Translations under genes and position numbers: made by a program
The notes under the pieces: generated by a model
The model's input: the letters and a program-made list of their open reading frames with translations, nothing else
What the model was told of the DNA's origin: nothing
Databases searched by the model: none
Assembly (NCBI RefSeq): GCF_005577435.1
Contig: NZ_CP040396.1
Location: 571,501 to 635,500, forward strand
DNA: 64,000 bases
Direction: 5' to 3'
Source: Paenibacillus algicola
Lineage (GTDB): Bacteria > Bacillota > Bacilli > Paenibacillales > Paenibacillaceae
Shown: one piece after another, positions 17,543 through 25,748 of the stretch
How positions within the stretch are numbered: the first letter of the stretch is position 1
How the letters are laid out: every line of letters starts with the position of its first letter

Positions 17543-18403
17543 ATGGAACAGTTACTGCATCATCTGCGCAGCCTCGGTTTTACCGAGATTGAATCCAAAA
17601 TCATCGTGGAGCTGGCTCGCCACGGCCCGGCGGGGGGGTACGAGATTGCGAAGCGGCTGGGCGCATCCCGCTCGAATGTGTATGCGGCCATGCAGCGTCT
17701 GGAGCGTCAGGGCGCGCTGCTGAAGGAGCCGGGAGAGCCGGCCCGTTACAAAGCGCTGCGTCCGGAGGAGCTGACCCGGCTCATTTCCGAGCGGGTGGAG
17801 TCGTCGCTTGCTTTTGTAGAGAAGATTTTGCCCCGTCCGGACGGTGTCCAGGACTCTTTTACCCAAAGCGACGGCGACAAGGCGGTATTGGAGCAGGCCG
17901 CCCGGCAGCTGGCAGGGGCTAGACAGGAGATCGTGGTGGATTTGTGGCGTGAGGAAGCAGCGCTGCTGCAGAAGGAGCTTGCTGCTGCGGAATCCCGCGG
18001 TGTCCGCGTGCTGTGGGCATGCGAGAGCAGCGAGCAGGGGATCTCACGCACCCTGGCCTGGCCGGGCTGGAAGGGGACCCAGGAGCGCAAAAGAGGCGGC
18101 CGCAAGTTCTCGCTGGTTGTGGACCGCGCCTGGTGCATGATTGGCATGAGAGGGGGCGAGCTGGACACCAGCGCGCTCGTCACTACGCATCCCGTTATGG
18201 TGGAGCTGCTCTTGAGCCAGTTCTCGCAGGAGCTGGTGCTGTTCGAGCTGGAGCAGGATATGGGCAAGGAGCTTGAGGAGCGCTATGGTGCTCATTTTGA
18301 TGTCATTCAGAAGGAGTATCTGAGCCCGGAGTCCGAGGATGAGTTGGGCATTGAAGCCATGAAAGGAAATGACCGGCCTGCCAGTCAAAAAGAGACCGGA
18401 TAA
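17543..18403 (+). CDS. TrmB family transcriptional regulator
   Basis: 286 residues from ATG 17543, 8 bases after GGGGAGG; the in-frame ATG at 17477 lacks a site. The N-terminal winged HTH (LGFTEIESKIIVELARHGPAGGYEIAKRLGASRSNVY in the first 60 residues, cited by position) is typical of TrmB. The C-terminal domain resembles the PLD-like effector domain of the family. Ligand and targets unknown. A terminator follows directly. Confidence 0.85.
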   Translation: MEQLLHHLRSLGFTEIESKIIVELARHGPAGGYEIAKRLGASRSNVYAAMQRLERQGALLKEPGEPARYKALRPEELTRLISERVESSLAFVEKILPRPDGVQDSFTQSDGDKAVLEQAARQLAGARQEIVVDLWREEAALLQKELAAAESRGVRVLWACESSEQGISRTLAWPGWKGTQERKRGGRKFSLVVDRAWCMIGMRGGELDTSALVTTHPVMVELLLSQFSQELVLFELEQDMGKELEERYGAHFDVIQKEYLSPESEDELGIEAMKGNDRPASQKETG

Positions 18404-18432
18404 GCGCACCCTAGCGGTGCGTTTATTTTTTT
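18404..18432 (+). terminator. Rho-independent terminator
   Basis: CGCACC pairs with GGTGCG, followed by a T-rich tail, immediately after the TrmB stop codon. Confidence 0.75.
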
Positions 18433-18515
18433 AGAGCGTGGGTACATTGGGTAACATAGAAGTCACCCTGGTTATGGTTCTACATTTGGTTCTAAACCAT
18501 GAAGGAGATGAGAGT

Positions 18516-18821
18516 ATGGAATGTATCGTTCATTTTACTGTCGTTCAGAAAGAGGGGCCCAAGAAGCTGCGGGGCTTGATTTTTGTGGAGGCGGGGGAGC
18601 GGCCGGCGGGGGAGGATCTGATTGGCATGTTTGCGGATATGGACCTTCACGTAGTGCCGGATCCGGATGACAGCCAGCGGTTTTTGCCGGCCGGCCTGGA
18701 CCCGGCTTTTCGCTACATTCGCGTGAATGAGCTCAATCTTGGTGAGGAGAAGCATCAGGAGGACCACAATTTGAAGTCGATATTAAATGAGCTGCTCTCC
18801 CCGAAGCGAGCCGGCTTCTAG
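18516..18821 (+). CDS. small hypothetical protein
   Basis: 101 residues from ATG 18516, 9 bases after AAGGAG. Begins MECIVHFTVVQKEGPKKLRG; mixed alpha/beta and acidic, with no signal peptide. No domain recognised. It is preceded by a terminator and followed by the metallophosphoesterase gene, so it may be the first gene of that short transcript. Confidence 0.65.
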   Translation: MECIVHFTVVQKEGPKKLRGLIFVEAGERPAGEDLIGMFADMDLHVVPDPDDSQRFLPAGLDPAFRYIRVNELNLGEEKHQEDHNLKSILNELLSPKRAGF

Positions 18822-18916
18822 GCGTGATCGGGGGCTCGTACCCCGCCGCTGGGATATCCCGTGCCTGCTTGCTATAATAGAGTTCATACCGTATATATCA
18901 AAAAAGGGGACTGAAC

Positions 18917-20014
18917 ATGTTTATAGCTGCTGGGATTGCCATACTGCTTGTTTACGCACTGCTGGTCTACTACATTGGCCGAAGCCTGTGGAAGTGGATG
19001 AGTCCGAAGCCGGCCCGCTGGCTGAAGGCCGCATATATTATCATACTGACCGTTGTTTCGACCTCGTTTATTCTGGGGCGGTTTTTTGGCGGCGTCACAA
19101 TTCTGAGTATGATCGGATCATACTGGATGGCGCTCTTTTATGTTCTCATTCTGCTGCTGCCGCTGACGCATTTGCTGCTGTGGGTGATGAAGCTGGCTTC
19201 TTTGCACTCCCATCGTACGGAGAAAAGAGCCGGAATCACGGTACTGGTGCTGTCGGCCGCTATTATTGGCTTCGGAATTTACAACGCTTATAGTCCGGTA
19301 GTCCGCTCTTATGAGGTTACTATTCCCAAAGCCGCAGACGTGGAGTCTCTGAACATCGTGATGGCGGCAGATATGCACTTTGGACTGTTATCCGGCGCCG
19401 GGCATGCCGAAAGAATGGTAGAGGAGATGAACCGGCTGCAGCCGGATCTCGTGCTGATTCCGGGGGATGTCATTGACGATGATCTGGAGGCTTACCTGGA
19501 CCTCGGCATGGTGGAGCTGCTGAAGGGAATTCAGAGTAAATACGGGGTGTACACCTCGCTTGGAAACCACGACCGCTTTGATGGAGAGATCACCGAGCTG
19601 ATCGCAGCTTTGGAGCAAAGCGGAATGCAGGTGCTCTATGATGAAACGGCCGAGGTGCAGGGCATAACGATTGCGGGACGGCGGGACAAGCAGGATGCAG
19701 GTCGGGCGGGGCTGTCGCAAATCCTGAGTGGACGCGATTTGACCGCGCCCGTGCTGCTGCTGGATCACCAGCCGAACGCTTTGGACGAAGCGCAGGAGGC
19801 AGGGACGGACCTGGTCGTGTCGGGGCATACCCACAACGGTCAGGTGTTCCCTGGCAATCTCATTACCGGCGCGCTGTTTGAGAATGATTGGGGCTATTTG
19901 CAAAAAGGCAGCATGCACTCCATCGTAACCTCCGGCTACGGCTTCTGGGGACCGCCCATCCGCCTCGGCTCGCGCTCGGAGATCGTGCAGATCGAGGTCA
20001 CCTTTCAGCCGTAG
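18917..20014 (+). CDS. membrane-anchored metallophosphoesterase
   Basis: 365 residues; AAAGGGG before ATG. Four N-terminal membrane helices (about 1-125) are followed by a calcineurin-like phosphoesterase domain with the metal-binding motifs ADMHFG (DxH), GDVIDD (GDxxDD), GNHDRF (GNHD) and SGHTHNGQ (GHTH). The domain faces the outside or membrane surface and would hydrolyse phosphoesters, like YkuE-type enzymes. Substrate unknown. Repeat array 2 starts immediately after the stop codon. Confidence 0.9.
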   Translation: MFIAAGIAILLVYALLVYYIGRSLWKWMSPKPARWLKAAYIIILTVVSTSFILGRFFGGVTILSMIGSYWMALFYVLILLLPLTHLLLWVMKLASLHSHRTEKRAGITVLVLSAAIIGFGIYNAYSPVVRSYEVTIPKAADVESLNIVMAADMHFGLLSGAGHAERMVEEMNRLQPDLVLIPGDVIDDDLEAYLDLGMVELLKGIQSKYGVYTSLGNHDRFDGEITELIAALEQSGMQVLYDETAEVQGITIAGRRDKQDAGRAGLSQILSGRDLTAPVLLLDHQPNALDEAQEAGTDLVVSGHTHNGQVFPGNLITGALFENDWGYLQKGSMHSIVTSGYGFWGPPIRLGSRSEIVQIEVTFQP

Positions 20015-20049
20015 GTGAGCGGCGTGTGGGCGCGGGGCGTCTGTGTGGT

Positions 20050-20830
20050 GCTGGGGGCGCGTGGAGCGGTGCGGGCGCCGTGAGGCGCGGTAGGGCGTCG
20101 TGACCGCGCAACGAGTTCGGTATTTCGCGTTCGCTGGGCCGCCAGGCGTGGTAGTCGCGAAACGAGTTCGGTATTTCGCGTTCGATGAGCCGTAAGGCGC
20201 CGTGGTCGCGGAACGAGTTCGGTATTTCGCGTTCGATGAGCCGTAAGGCGTGGTAGTCGCGAAACGAGTTCGGTATTTCGCGTTCGTTGGGCCGCCAGGC
20301 GCGATAGTCGCGGAACGAGTTCGGTTTTTCGCGTTCGATGAGCCGTAAGGCGTCGTGACCGCGCAACGAGTTCGGTATTTCGCGTTCAATGAGCCGTAAG
20401 GCGTCGTGACCGCGGAACGAGTTCGGTATTTCGCGTTCGATGAGCCGTAAGGCGCGGTAGTCGCGAAACGAGTTCGGTATTTCGCGTTCGATGAGCCGTA
20501 AGGCGTCGTAGTCGCGCAACGAGTTCGGTATTTCGCGTTCGTTGAGCCGTAAGGCGTCGTAGTCGCGGAACGAGTTCGGTATTTCGCGTTCGTTGAGCCG
20601 TAAGGCGTCGTGACCGCGCAACGAGTTCGGTATTTCGCGTTCGATGAGCCTTAAGGCGCGGCAGTCGCGCAACGAGTTCGGTATTTCGCGTTCGATGAGC
20701 CTTAAGGCGTGGTAGTCGCGAAACGAGTTCGGTATTTCGCGTTCAATGAGCCGCCAGGCGTGGTGACCGCGGAACGAGTTCGGTATTTCGCGTTCAATGA
20801 GCCGTAAGGCGCCGTGACCGCCGCGCCAAG
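20050..20830 (+). repeat. 51-bp tandem repeat array 2 (14 clear units)
   Basis: The core aacgagttcggtatttcgcg has its 5' base at 20110, 20161, 20212, 20263, 20314 and so on every 51 bases to 20773. The other 26 bases resemble atgagccgtaaggcgtcgtg with a few recurring variants. A degenerate unit precedes 20110. The core and period match array 1 at 4.55-5.40 kb, but the intervening half differs. It lies between the phosphoesterase stop codon and a terminator, so it may be the 3' UTR of that gene. Confidence 0.95.
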
Positions 20831-20837
20831 ATAAAAC

Positions 20838-20874
20838 AAGAGGGTGTCCCGAATTTACTTCGGGACACCCTCTT
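20838..20874. terminator. bidirectional terminator after array 2
   Basis: AAGAGGGTGTCCCGAA pairs perfectly with TTCGGGACACCCTCTT. It separates array 2 from the convergent DUF4870 gene. Confidence 0.8.
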
Positions 20875-20906
20875 CAAGTTTTCTCGAGGCCCAGCTTCAG
20901 GCTTAC

Positions 20907-21245
20907 TTACATTCGCGTGATCTGTTTTTCCGCAAAATACCCGATCCAGGGCAGCTTATACCAGCGCCCTTGTGCGGCGTGGATCATCATCATGAGCCAC
21001 AGCAGCACGCTGACGAGACCCAGCAGAGCAGTCGCCAGCAGCCCGATCAGGGGCACGGCCCCGGAGAGCAGATGGGCTAGGGCAAGGATGCCGAAGGCCA
21101 GCAGAGACTGCAGGGCGTGGAACAAGACGTAGCGGCTTCTTTTTTCCAATGCGAGGAAGAGGATGCCGCCCACCATCGGAAAAAGATAGCAGAGCGTACC
21201 AGCCAGGTTCTCCGGCATTCCGGTAGACGATTTAAAGGGAGACAT
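20907..21245 (-). CDS. DUF4870-like small membrane protein
   Basis: 112 residues; AAGGAG before the ATG on the minus strand. Three hydrophobic helices, the first containing NLAGTLCYLFPMVGGILFL, and FHALQSLLAFGILAL with the conserved F-H-A-x-Q pattern of DUF4870 proteins. Function unknown. Confidence 0.8.
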   Translation of the reverse strand: MSPFKSSTGMPENLAGTLCYLFPMVGGILFLALEKRSRYVLFHALQSLLAFGILALAHLLSGAVPLIGLLATALLGLVSVLLWLMMMIHAAQGRWYKLPWIGYFAEKQITRM

Positions 21246-21342
21246 TGCACCAACTCCTTGTCTTAAGGCAAGCTACTCTACCTTATGAACGGAGCGGACA
21301 AAGTATGCCGTCAAGCCTCGCCTCGGTCCTCATGGGAGGAGT

Positions 21343-21621
21343 CTAGCCTTGACCGTCTGCGTTGCTGTATCGCGGATCCAGCTTGTCCTGCTTGCCGTGC
21401 CTTTTAGCTTTCACGACCATGCGCTCATCCGTGCGGCCCTCGTGATGGTTCTCAAAATCGTATTCCCTCAGGCGCCACTCCGTCGTTCCCAGCACAGGGT
21501 CGGCAGGAAACGTTTCGCCGCGCATCAGATGCTCCTCATGCCCAGCCTCATCGGTATACACACCGTCAACCTCCACCTCTTCTCTGGAAATAGGAGGCAT
21601 TTCTTTATCTTTTCCGGCCAT
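21343..21621 (-). CDS. small acidic hypothetical protein
   Basis: 92 residues from the ATG at 21621, after GAAAGGAG on the minus strand; upstream codons run into GC-rich nonsense. The segment GVYTDEAGHEEHLMRGETFP recalls the fold signature of YjzC-like small Bacillus proteins, but the match is loose. Soluble, charged C-terminus. Function unknown. Confidence 0.6.
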   Translation of the reverse strand: MAGKDKEMPPISREEVEVDGVYTDEAGHEEHLMRGETFPADPVLGTTEWRLREYDFENHHEGRTDERMVVKAKRHGKQDKLDPRYSNADGQG

Positions 21622-21771
21622 TTCGGTCTCGCTCCTTTCGAAAAAAGAAAATAGTGCCATGCCGCCGCGCAGTCCTTCATAAACAGCAGCGGCGGATATA
21701 CACATAACCTCTCCAGTTCCGCGTCCAATTATCCATGGAGGTGGCGCGCCCGGCTCCGCAGCCACGCCGCG

Positions 21772-22800
21772 CTAGCCGGCCCCCATAGATTGGAGCACAT
21801 ATTGCTCCAAGAGCCGGCGGGGGTTTTTCCATCGACTTACGTGGCTGTCCTGGGTGAATACGACCACCGCATCCAGGCCCGGGAACAGGTAAATTTGCTG
21901 ACCTCCGTGTCCGTGGGCAAGGGAGTAGGGCTGTCCGTTGATTTTGCCCGACCACCACTGGTAACCATAATCGCCAAAGGCAGGATAGCCTTCGGTTTGG
22001 GTGTTAAGCGCAAGTGTAAGCCAGGATGCCGGGATCAGCTGCGTTCCTTCCCACTCTCCATGCTGGAGGCAGCACTGTCCGAATTTAGCCATGTCCCGAG
22101 AGGTCAGATAGAGGCCGACGTGACCCATGCTATGCCCTTCCGGGCTGGGCGCCCAGGCGGAGTGGTGAATATCCAGCGGACCGAACAGCCTGTCGGCGGC
22201 AAAAGCGTAGGCATCCTGTCCGGACCCCTCGCTGATCGCAACCGAGAGCAGATGGGAGTCCGTGCTCCGGTATTGGAAGCTGCCTATGCGCTCTTCATCT
22301 ATAGGCAGCGAAAGTGCAAAGGAGGCCCAGCGCCGGTTACGGTGAAATTGGTGAATGAGCGGCTCACCCAGCTTGTTGCCGGTTTTCCACCGAAAGCCTG
22401 CAGTCATGCTCAGCAGATGATGAAAGCTCACGCTGGACAGGAGGCGGTGACCGGGCCTGTTCATATGCTTGCCCAGTACGAAGAGCACCGACGTATCCAG
22501 AGGCGGGAGAAGCTTCTCTTCAAGTGCGATGCCGAACAGGATGGAAGTGAAGCTCTTGGTAGCAGACCTGAGATCGTTCAGTGCTCCGGCATGATGTCCG
22601 TTATAGTACTGCTCATAGACCAGCTTTCCGTGACGGAGCACGAGAAAGCTTTTCATTTTGGGATAGCGCCTGTCGATCTGCAGATGTGCCTGTTCCAGCA
22701 AAGACGGCTCGCACCCTTGGTCCTCTGGAGTAGCAGTGGGCAGGCTGGAATAGCTTTGTACAGGTGCAGACAAAATAGATACAGCGGGTGTCTTTGGCAT
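21772..22800 (-). CDS. serine beta-lactamase-like hydrolase (class C family)
   Basis: 342 residues; AGAGGAGG before the ATG on the minus strand. The nucleophile motif SATK (79-82), a YRS triad residue near YRSTDSHLLS, and HGHGG near the C-terminus are the three marks of the penicillin-binding-protein/beta-lactamase class C fold. No signal peptide, so a cytosolic esterase or peptidase activity is more likely than drug resistance. Monocistronic, divergent from the next gene. Confidence 0.85.
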   Translation of the reverse strand: MPKTPAVSILSAPVQSYSSLPTATPEDQGCEPSLLEQAHLQIDRRYPKMKSFLVLRHGKLVYEQYYNGHHAGALNDLRSATKSFTSILFGIALEEKLLPPLDTSVLFVLGKHMNRPGHRLLSSVSFHHLLSMTAGFRWKTGNKLGEPLIHQFHRNRRWASFALSLPIDEERIGSFQYRSTDSHLLSVAISEGSGQDAYAFAADRLFGPLDIHHSAWAPSPEGHSMGHVGLYLTSRDMAKFGQCCLQHGEWEGTQLIPASWLTLALNTQTEGYPAFGDYGYQWWSGKINGQPYSLAHGHGGQQIYLFPGLDAVVVFTQDSHVSRWKNPRRLLEQYVLQSMGAG

Positions 22801-23030
22801 GACGAACGCCTCCTCTTAAGCCCTGCCAGCAGATTGCAATCCAGGCAGCATCAGCTTTGATATAGAATGCATAAGCGATCTGCTGATATTTTAACCAAAA
22901 CGACGCCTCAGCTTATGAGCATATCCGCAAAACAGAAAACATTTTTTGGGAAAGATGAAACAAACAGTGGAATATGATACAATACATAAATGATTCAGTT
23001 AGCTGCTTTTGTGGTATGTAGTGTCAGATG

Positions 23031-23065
23031 CACGGTAAGTTGCTGAGGTTCAACCTATCACCGTG
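23031..23065. promoter_or_regulatory. nested palindrome in leader region
   Basis: CACGGT and ACCGTG bracket the odd palindrome AGGTTCAACCT. It lies about 90 bases upstream of the small gene at 23156, downstream of a plausible TATGAT promoter element. It could be an operator or an RNA hairpin. No T tract, so it is not a terminator. Confidence 0.3.
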
Positions 23066-23155
23066 GGAAGCATGGCAGAAATTTAATTTAACGGGTAGAT
23101 CTTTTCGGCATTCTCTTAACGAATTGTTATTCCAAACGTTTTGGGAGGGATCGTC

Positions 23156-23344
23156 ATGGCAACGAAAGGTCACAATGAGGTTAAAGAAAGTCTGCGGGAA
23201 ATGACACGAATTTTCCGGCCAAAGGATCCAAAGAAATTTGTAAAGGAGTATGTCCGGAAATACCATATCATGGGGGGGTATGAGGAAGAACTGACCCTGG
23301 TTGTGGAGCACGAGCTCGGCCGTCTGAATTCTTCCGTATCTTAA
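23156..23344 (+). CDS. small basic hypothetical protein
   Basis: 62 residues from ATG 23156, 6 bases after GGGAGGG. Mostly helical and charged, with FRPKDPKKFVKEYVRKYHI in the middle. No known domain. The good ribosome site and following terminator support a real small gene. Confidence 0.7.
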   Translation: MATKGHNEVKESLREMTRIFRPKDPKKFVKEYVRKYHIMGGYEEELTLVVEHELGRLNSSVS

Positions 23345-23398
23345 AGAAAAGCTTTTTTTCAGAGAGTGGTTGATACTGCTTTGTGATGATAAATGGTT

Positions 23399-23436
23399 AA
23401 ACCGTTTCTGGAAATTACCCGGGAACGGTTTTTTTG
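23399..23436 (+). terminator. Rho-independent terminator
   Basis: AACCGTT pairs with AACGGTT, followed by seven T, downstream of the 62-residue gene. Confidence 0.7.
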
Positions 23437-23509
23437 CGTGCTTTGCCGTCATATAGTGAGAAGGAAGGACATCGCGCGGGCGAGCATGATGGCAGAGGAG
23501 TGAAGCGGT

Positions 23510-24259
23510 ATGAGAATCAACCTGAAAAGCAAAGAGGAAATGGCCTACATACGTGAAGCAGGAGCCATCGCGGCTGCCTGTCACCGCCAGATTGAGCAAT
23601 GGGTAAGGCCCGGTGCCACGACACTGGAAATCGACGAAAGAGTGGAGGAATTTCTGCGGCAGGCCGGAGCCTATCCCGAGCAAAAAGGACATAAGGGATT
23701 TCCGTTCGCGACCTGTGCCTCGGTCAATCACCAGATTTGCCACGGATTTCCGAAGCCGGTGCCTCTAAAGGCCGGTGACATTGTAAAAATCGATCTGGTC
23801 GTCAACAAGAATGGGTGGCTGGCAGACCGCGGCTGGACCTATGCGGCCGGGACGCCCTGCAAGGAAGCGGCGAGGCTGATGGAGCACACACAGGCTGCTT
23901 TATTTGCCGGGATCCAGCAGGCCCGGGTCGGTCAGACTATCGGCGATATCGGCTACATACTGGAGAGTGCTGCGCAAAAAGGCGGCTACGGTGTAGTCAA
24001 GATGCTGGTGGGCCATGGCATAGGTCAGCAGCTGCACGAGCCGCCGGATATTCCTAGCTTCGGCACCCCCGGCAAAGGCCGGCGCCTGAAAGAGGGTATG
24101 GTCATCACCATTGAGCCGGTATTTACGCTGGGTCCTACAGGAGCCGTGCTGTGGGAGGAGGACGGGTGGACGATCTCTGCGGCAGATGGAACGCTCGGAG
24201 TCCAGTATGAGCATACCATCGGGATCACGAAGGGCGGGCCGCTCATTTTGACGGAGTAA
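23510..24259 (+). CDS. map: methionine aminopeptidase type I
   Basis: 249 residues. Removes the N-terminal Met of nascent proteins in the cytosol. All five metal ligands are visible: Asp in VKIDLV, Asp in LADRGWT, His in VGHGIGQ, Glu in TIEPVF and Glu in QYEHTIG. GAGGAG stands upstream of ATG. It is alone, not in the usual secY-adk-map ribosomal locus, so it is probably the accessory copy comparable to B. subtilis YflG. Confidence 0.93.
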   Translation: MRINLKSKEEMAYIREAGAIAAACHRQIEQWVRPGATTLEIDERVEEFLRQAGAYPEQKGHKGFPFATCASVNHQICHGFPKPVPLKAGDIVKIDLVVNKNGWLADRGWTYAAGTPCKEAARLMEHTQAALFAGIQQARVGQTIGDIGYILESAAQKGGYGVVKMLVGHGIGQQLHEPPDIPSFGTPGKGRRLKEGMVITIEPVFTLGPTGAVLWEEDGWTISAADGTLGVQYEHTIGITKGGPLILTE

Positions 24260-24448
24260 GGATTGAGAGATTTGAAGGCGGCTGCGCCCAAGAGGCGAAG
24301 GCTTTAGGGACTATTCTAGCGGCTGCCGCCGCATGAATGCTAGAGTGAGCATGTCCAAATATGTACATATAGCAGTGCGTGTTACATTATGTCGATGTCA
24401 AGAAGACAAGGAAGCTGCAAGCGGTTCGCAATTGTTGAAAACTATATA

Positions 24449-24462
24449 TGAAAACGTTTACA
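24449..24462 (+). promoter_or_regulatory. cre site (CcpA operator)
   Basis: TGAAAACGTTTACA fits the catabolite-responsive element consensus TGWAARCGYTWNCW at every position. It lies about 75 bases upstream of the ctaC promoter -35 box, consistent with glucose control of terminal oxidase genes as known in Bacillus. Confidence 0.7.
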
Positions 24463-24523
24463 AACTCAGTCGTGGCGCGACTTTGACATCTTTTCGAACA
24501 ATTTGTGAACTCCTTGTGAATCA

Positions 24524-24552
24524 TTGACAAAAGGTGACCTTAAACTTATATT
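24524..24552 (+). promoter_or_regulatory. sigma-A promoter of the cta operon
   Basis: TTGACA (24524-24529), a 17-base spacer and TATATT (24547-24552). This leaves a leader of about 105 bases before the ctaC ATG. Confidence 0.65.
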
Positions 24553-24666
24553 TAATAGGTGATTGCTTTAATGGACAGGATTACTTCATCCGTGATACTG
24601 CAGGTAGATTACCGCTGTTCGCGCTTGGATGGTAGTCTACGAAAATCGGAAAAGTGGGGTAGATCA

Positions 24667-25716
24667 ATGATGAAACGGTGGCAGGCTCTAAAGCGTCTTC
24701 TTCCTTTGTTGGCCATGTTTTCTTTGCTCTTGTCCGGCTGCGGCCGTGAGGACTTGTCAGTATTGAATCCACAAGGTCCGGTGGCTGAAGGACAGCTGGG
24801 ATTGATCACGATTTCAATCTCGATTATGGCTCTTGTGGTCGTGGTCGTGTTTGTAATCGCGGCGTATGTACTGATCAAGTTCCGCAGAAAACCGGGCCAG
24901 AACGAAGTGCCGGTACAGGTTGAAGGCAACCACAAGCTCGAGATTATCTGGACAGCGATTCCGCTTCTCCTCGTAATCGTGCTTGCAGTTCCAACGATTC
25001 AAAAGGTGTTCGCTTATGGCGAAGACAAATGGAATGAGGAAGGGGTTCTCCAGGTTGAGGTTACTGGCCATCAATTCTGGTGGGAATTCAGTTATCCTCA
25101 ATACGACATTACAACCGCTCAAGAGCTCTTGATGCCAGTAGACCGTGAGGTAGCACTGCGTTTGAGAACAGCAGACGTGCTTCACTCCTTCTGGGTGCCT
25201 TCTCTGGCGGGTAAGACGGATACGAATCCGGACGGCTCCATCAACCATATGAGTCTCAGTACAGGAAACCCAGGTACATACATTGGTAAATGTGCAGAGC
25301 TGTGCGGTCAGTCACACGGATATATGGAATTCCGCGTGAAAGCGGTTGAAGCTGAACAATTCGACGCTTGGGTGGAAGCATTCAAAGCGCCGGCCGTGCT
25401 GCCTGAAGACAGCCAGCTGGCTGAGAAGTTCAGAACCAACTGTCTCTCCTGCCATGCTGTAGGTGACCAAGGTGGATTTTTAGGCCCTAATCTGACAGGG
25501 ATCGGCTCCCGGGAGACGATCGCTGGAATTCTGCTGAATGATATTAACGGTGCAAAAGGCTCCAGCCCGGTGAAGGACAACCTGGTACAATGGCTCTCCG
25601 AGCCGCAGGAGGTTAAGCCTGGCAACACCATGCCTGATCCGAAAGAGCTCGGATTCAGCGATGAAGAGATTGAGCAGATTGCCGATTACCTGGCCAATTA
25701 CAAGTTGGATTACTAA
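24667..25716 (+). CDS. ctaC: cytochrome c oxidase subunit II with fused cytochrome c
   Basis: 349 residues from ATG 24667 (an ATG also follows at 24670). A lipoprotein signal with lipobox LLLSGC gives lipid-anchored Cys25. Two membrane helices follow, then the CuA domain with CAELCGQSHGYM (Cys209, Cys213, His217, Met220), and a C-terminal cytochrome c with CLSCH (259-263). It takes electrons from cytochrome c and passes them to subunit I; the fused haem makes this a caa3 oxidase. First gene of ctaCDEF. Confidence 0.96.
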   Translation: MMKRWQALKRLLPLLAMFSLLLSGCGREDLSVLNPQGPVAEGQLGLITISISIMALVVVVVFVIAAYVLIKFRRKPGQNEVPVQVEGNHKLEIIWTAIPLLLVIVLAVPTIQKVFAYGEDKWNEEGVLQVEVTGHQFWWEFSYPQYDITTAQELLMPVDREVALRLRTADVLHSFWVPSLAGKTDTNPDGSINHMSLSTGNPGTYIGKCAELCGQSHGYMEFRVKAVEAEQFDAWVEAFKAPAVLPEDSQLAEKFRTNCLSCHAVGDQGGFLGPNLTGIGSRETIAGILLNDINGAKGSSPVKDNLVQWLSEPQEVKPGNTMPDPKELGFSDEEIEQIADYLANYKLDY

Positions 25717-25748
25717 TACAGCAAGGACTTTAGAAGGGGGTACAAACC

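Noticed and set aside
19388..20672. Long minus-strand open frames over array 2 and the phosphoesterase gene
   Set aside because: They are by-products of the 51-bp period and of the opposite strand of a real gene; no start signals.
21772..22800. Antibiotic-resistance beta-lactamase
   Set aside because: It has the SxxK fold marks but no signal peptide, and the motif context fits the broad class C-like hydrolase family.
24333..24527. Small gene upstream of ctaC
   Set aside because: Overlaps the cre box and promoter region and has no ribosome site.
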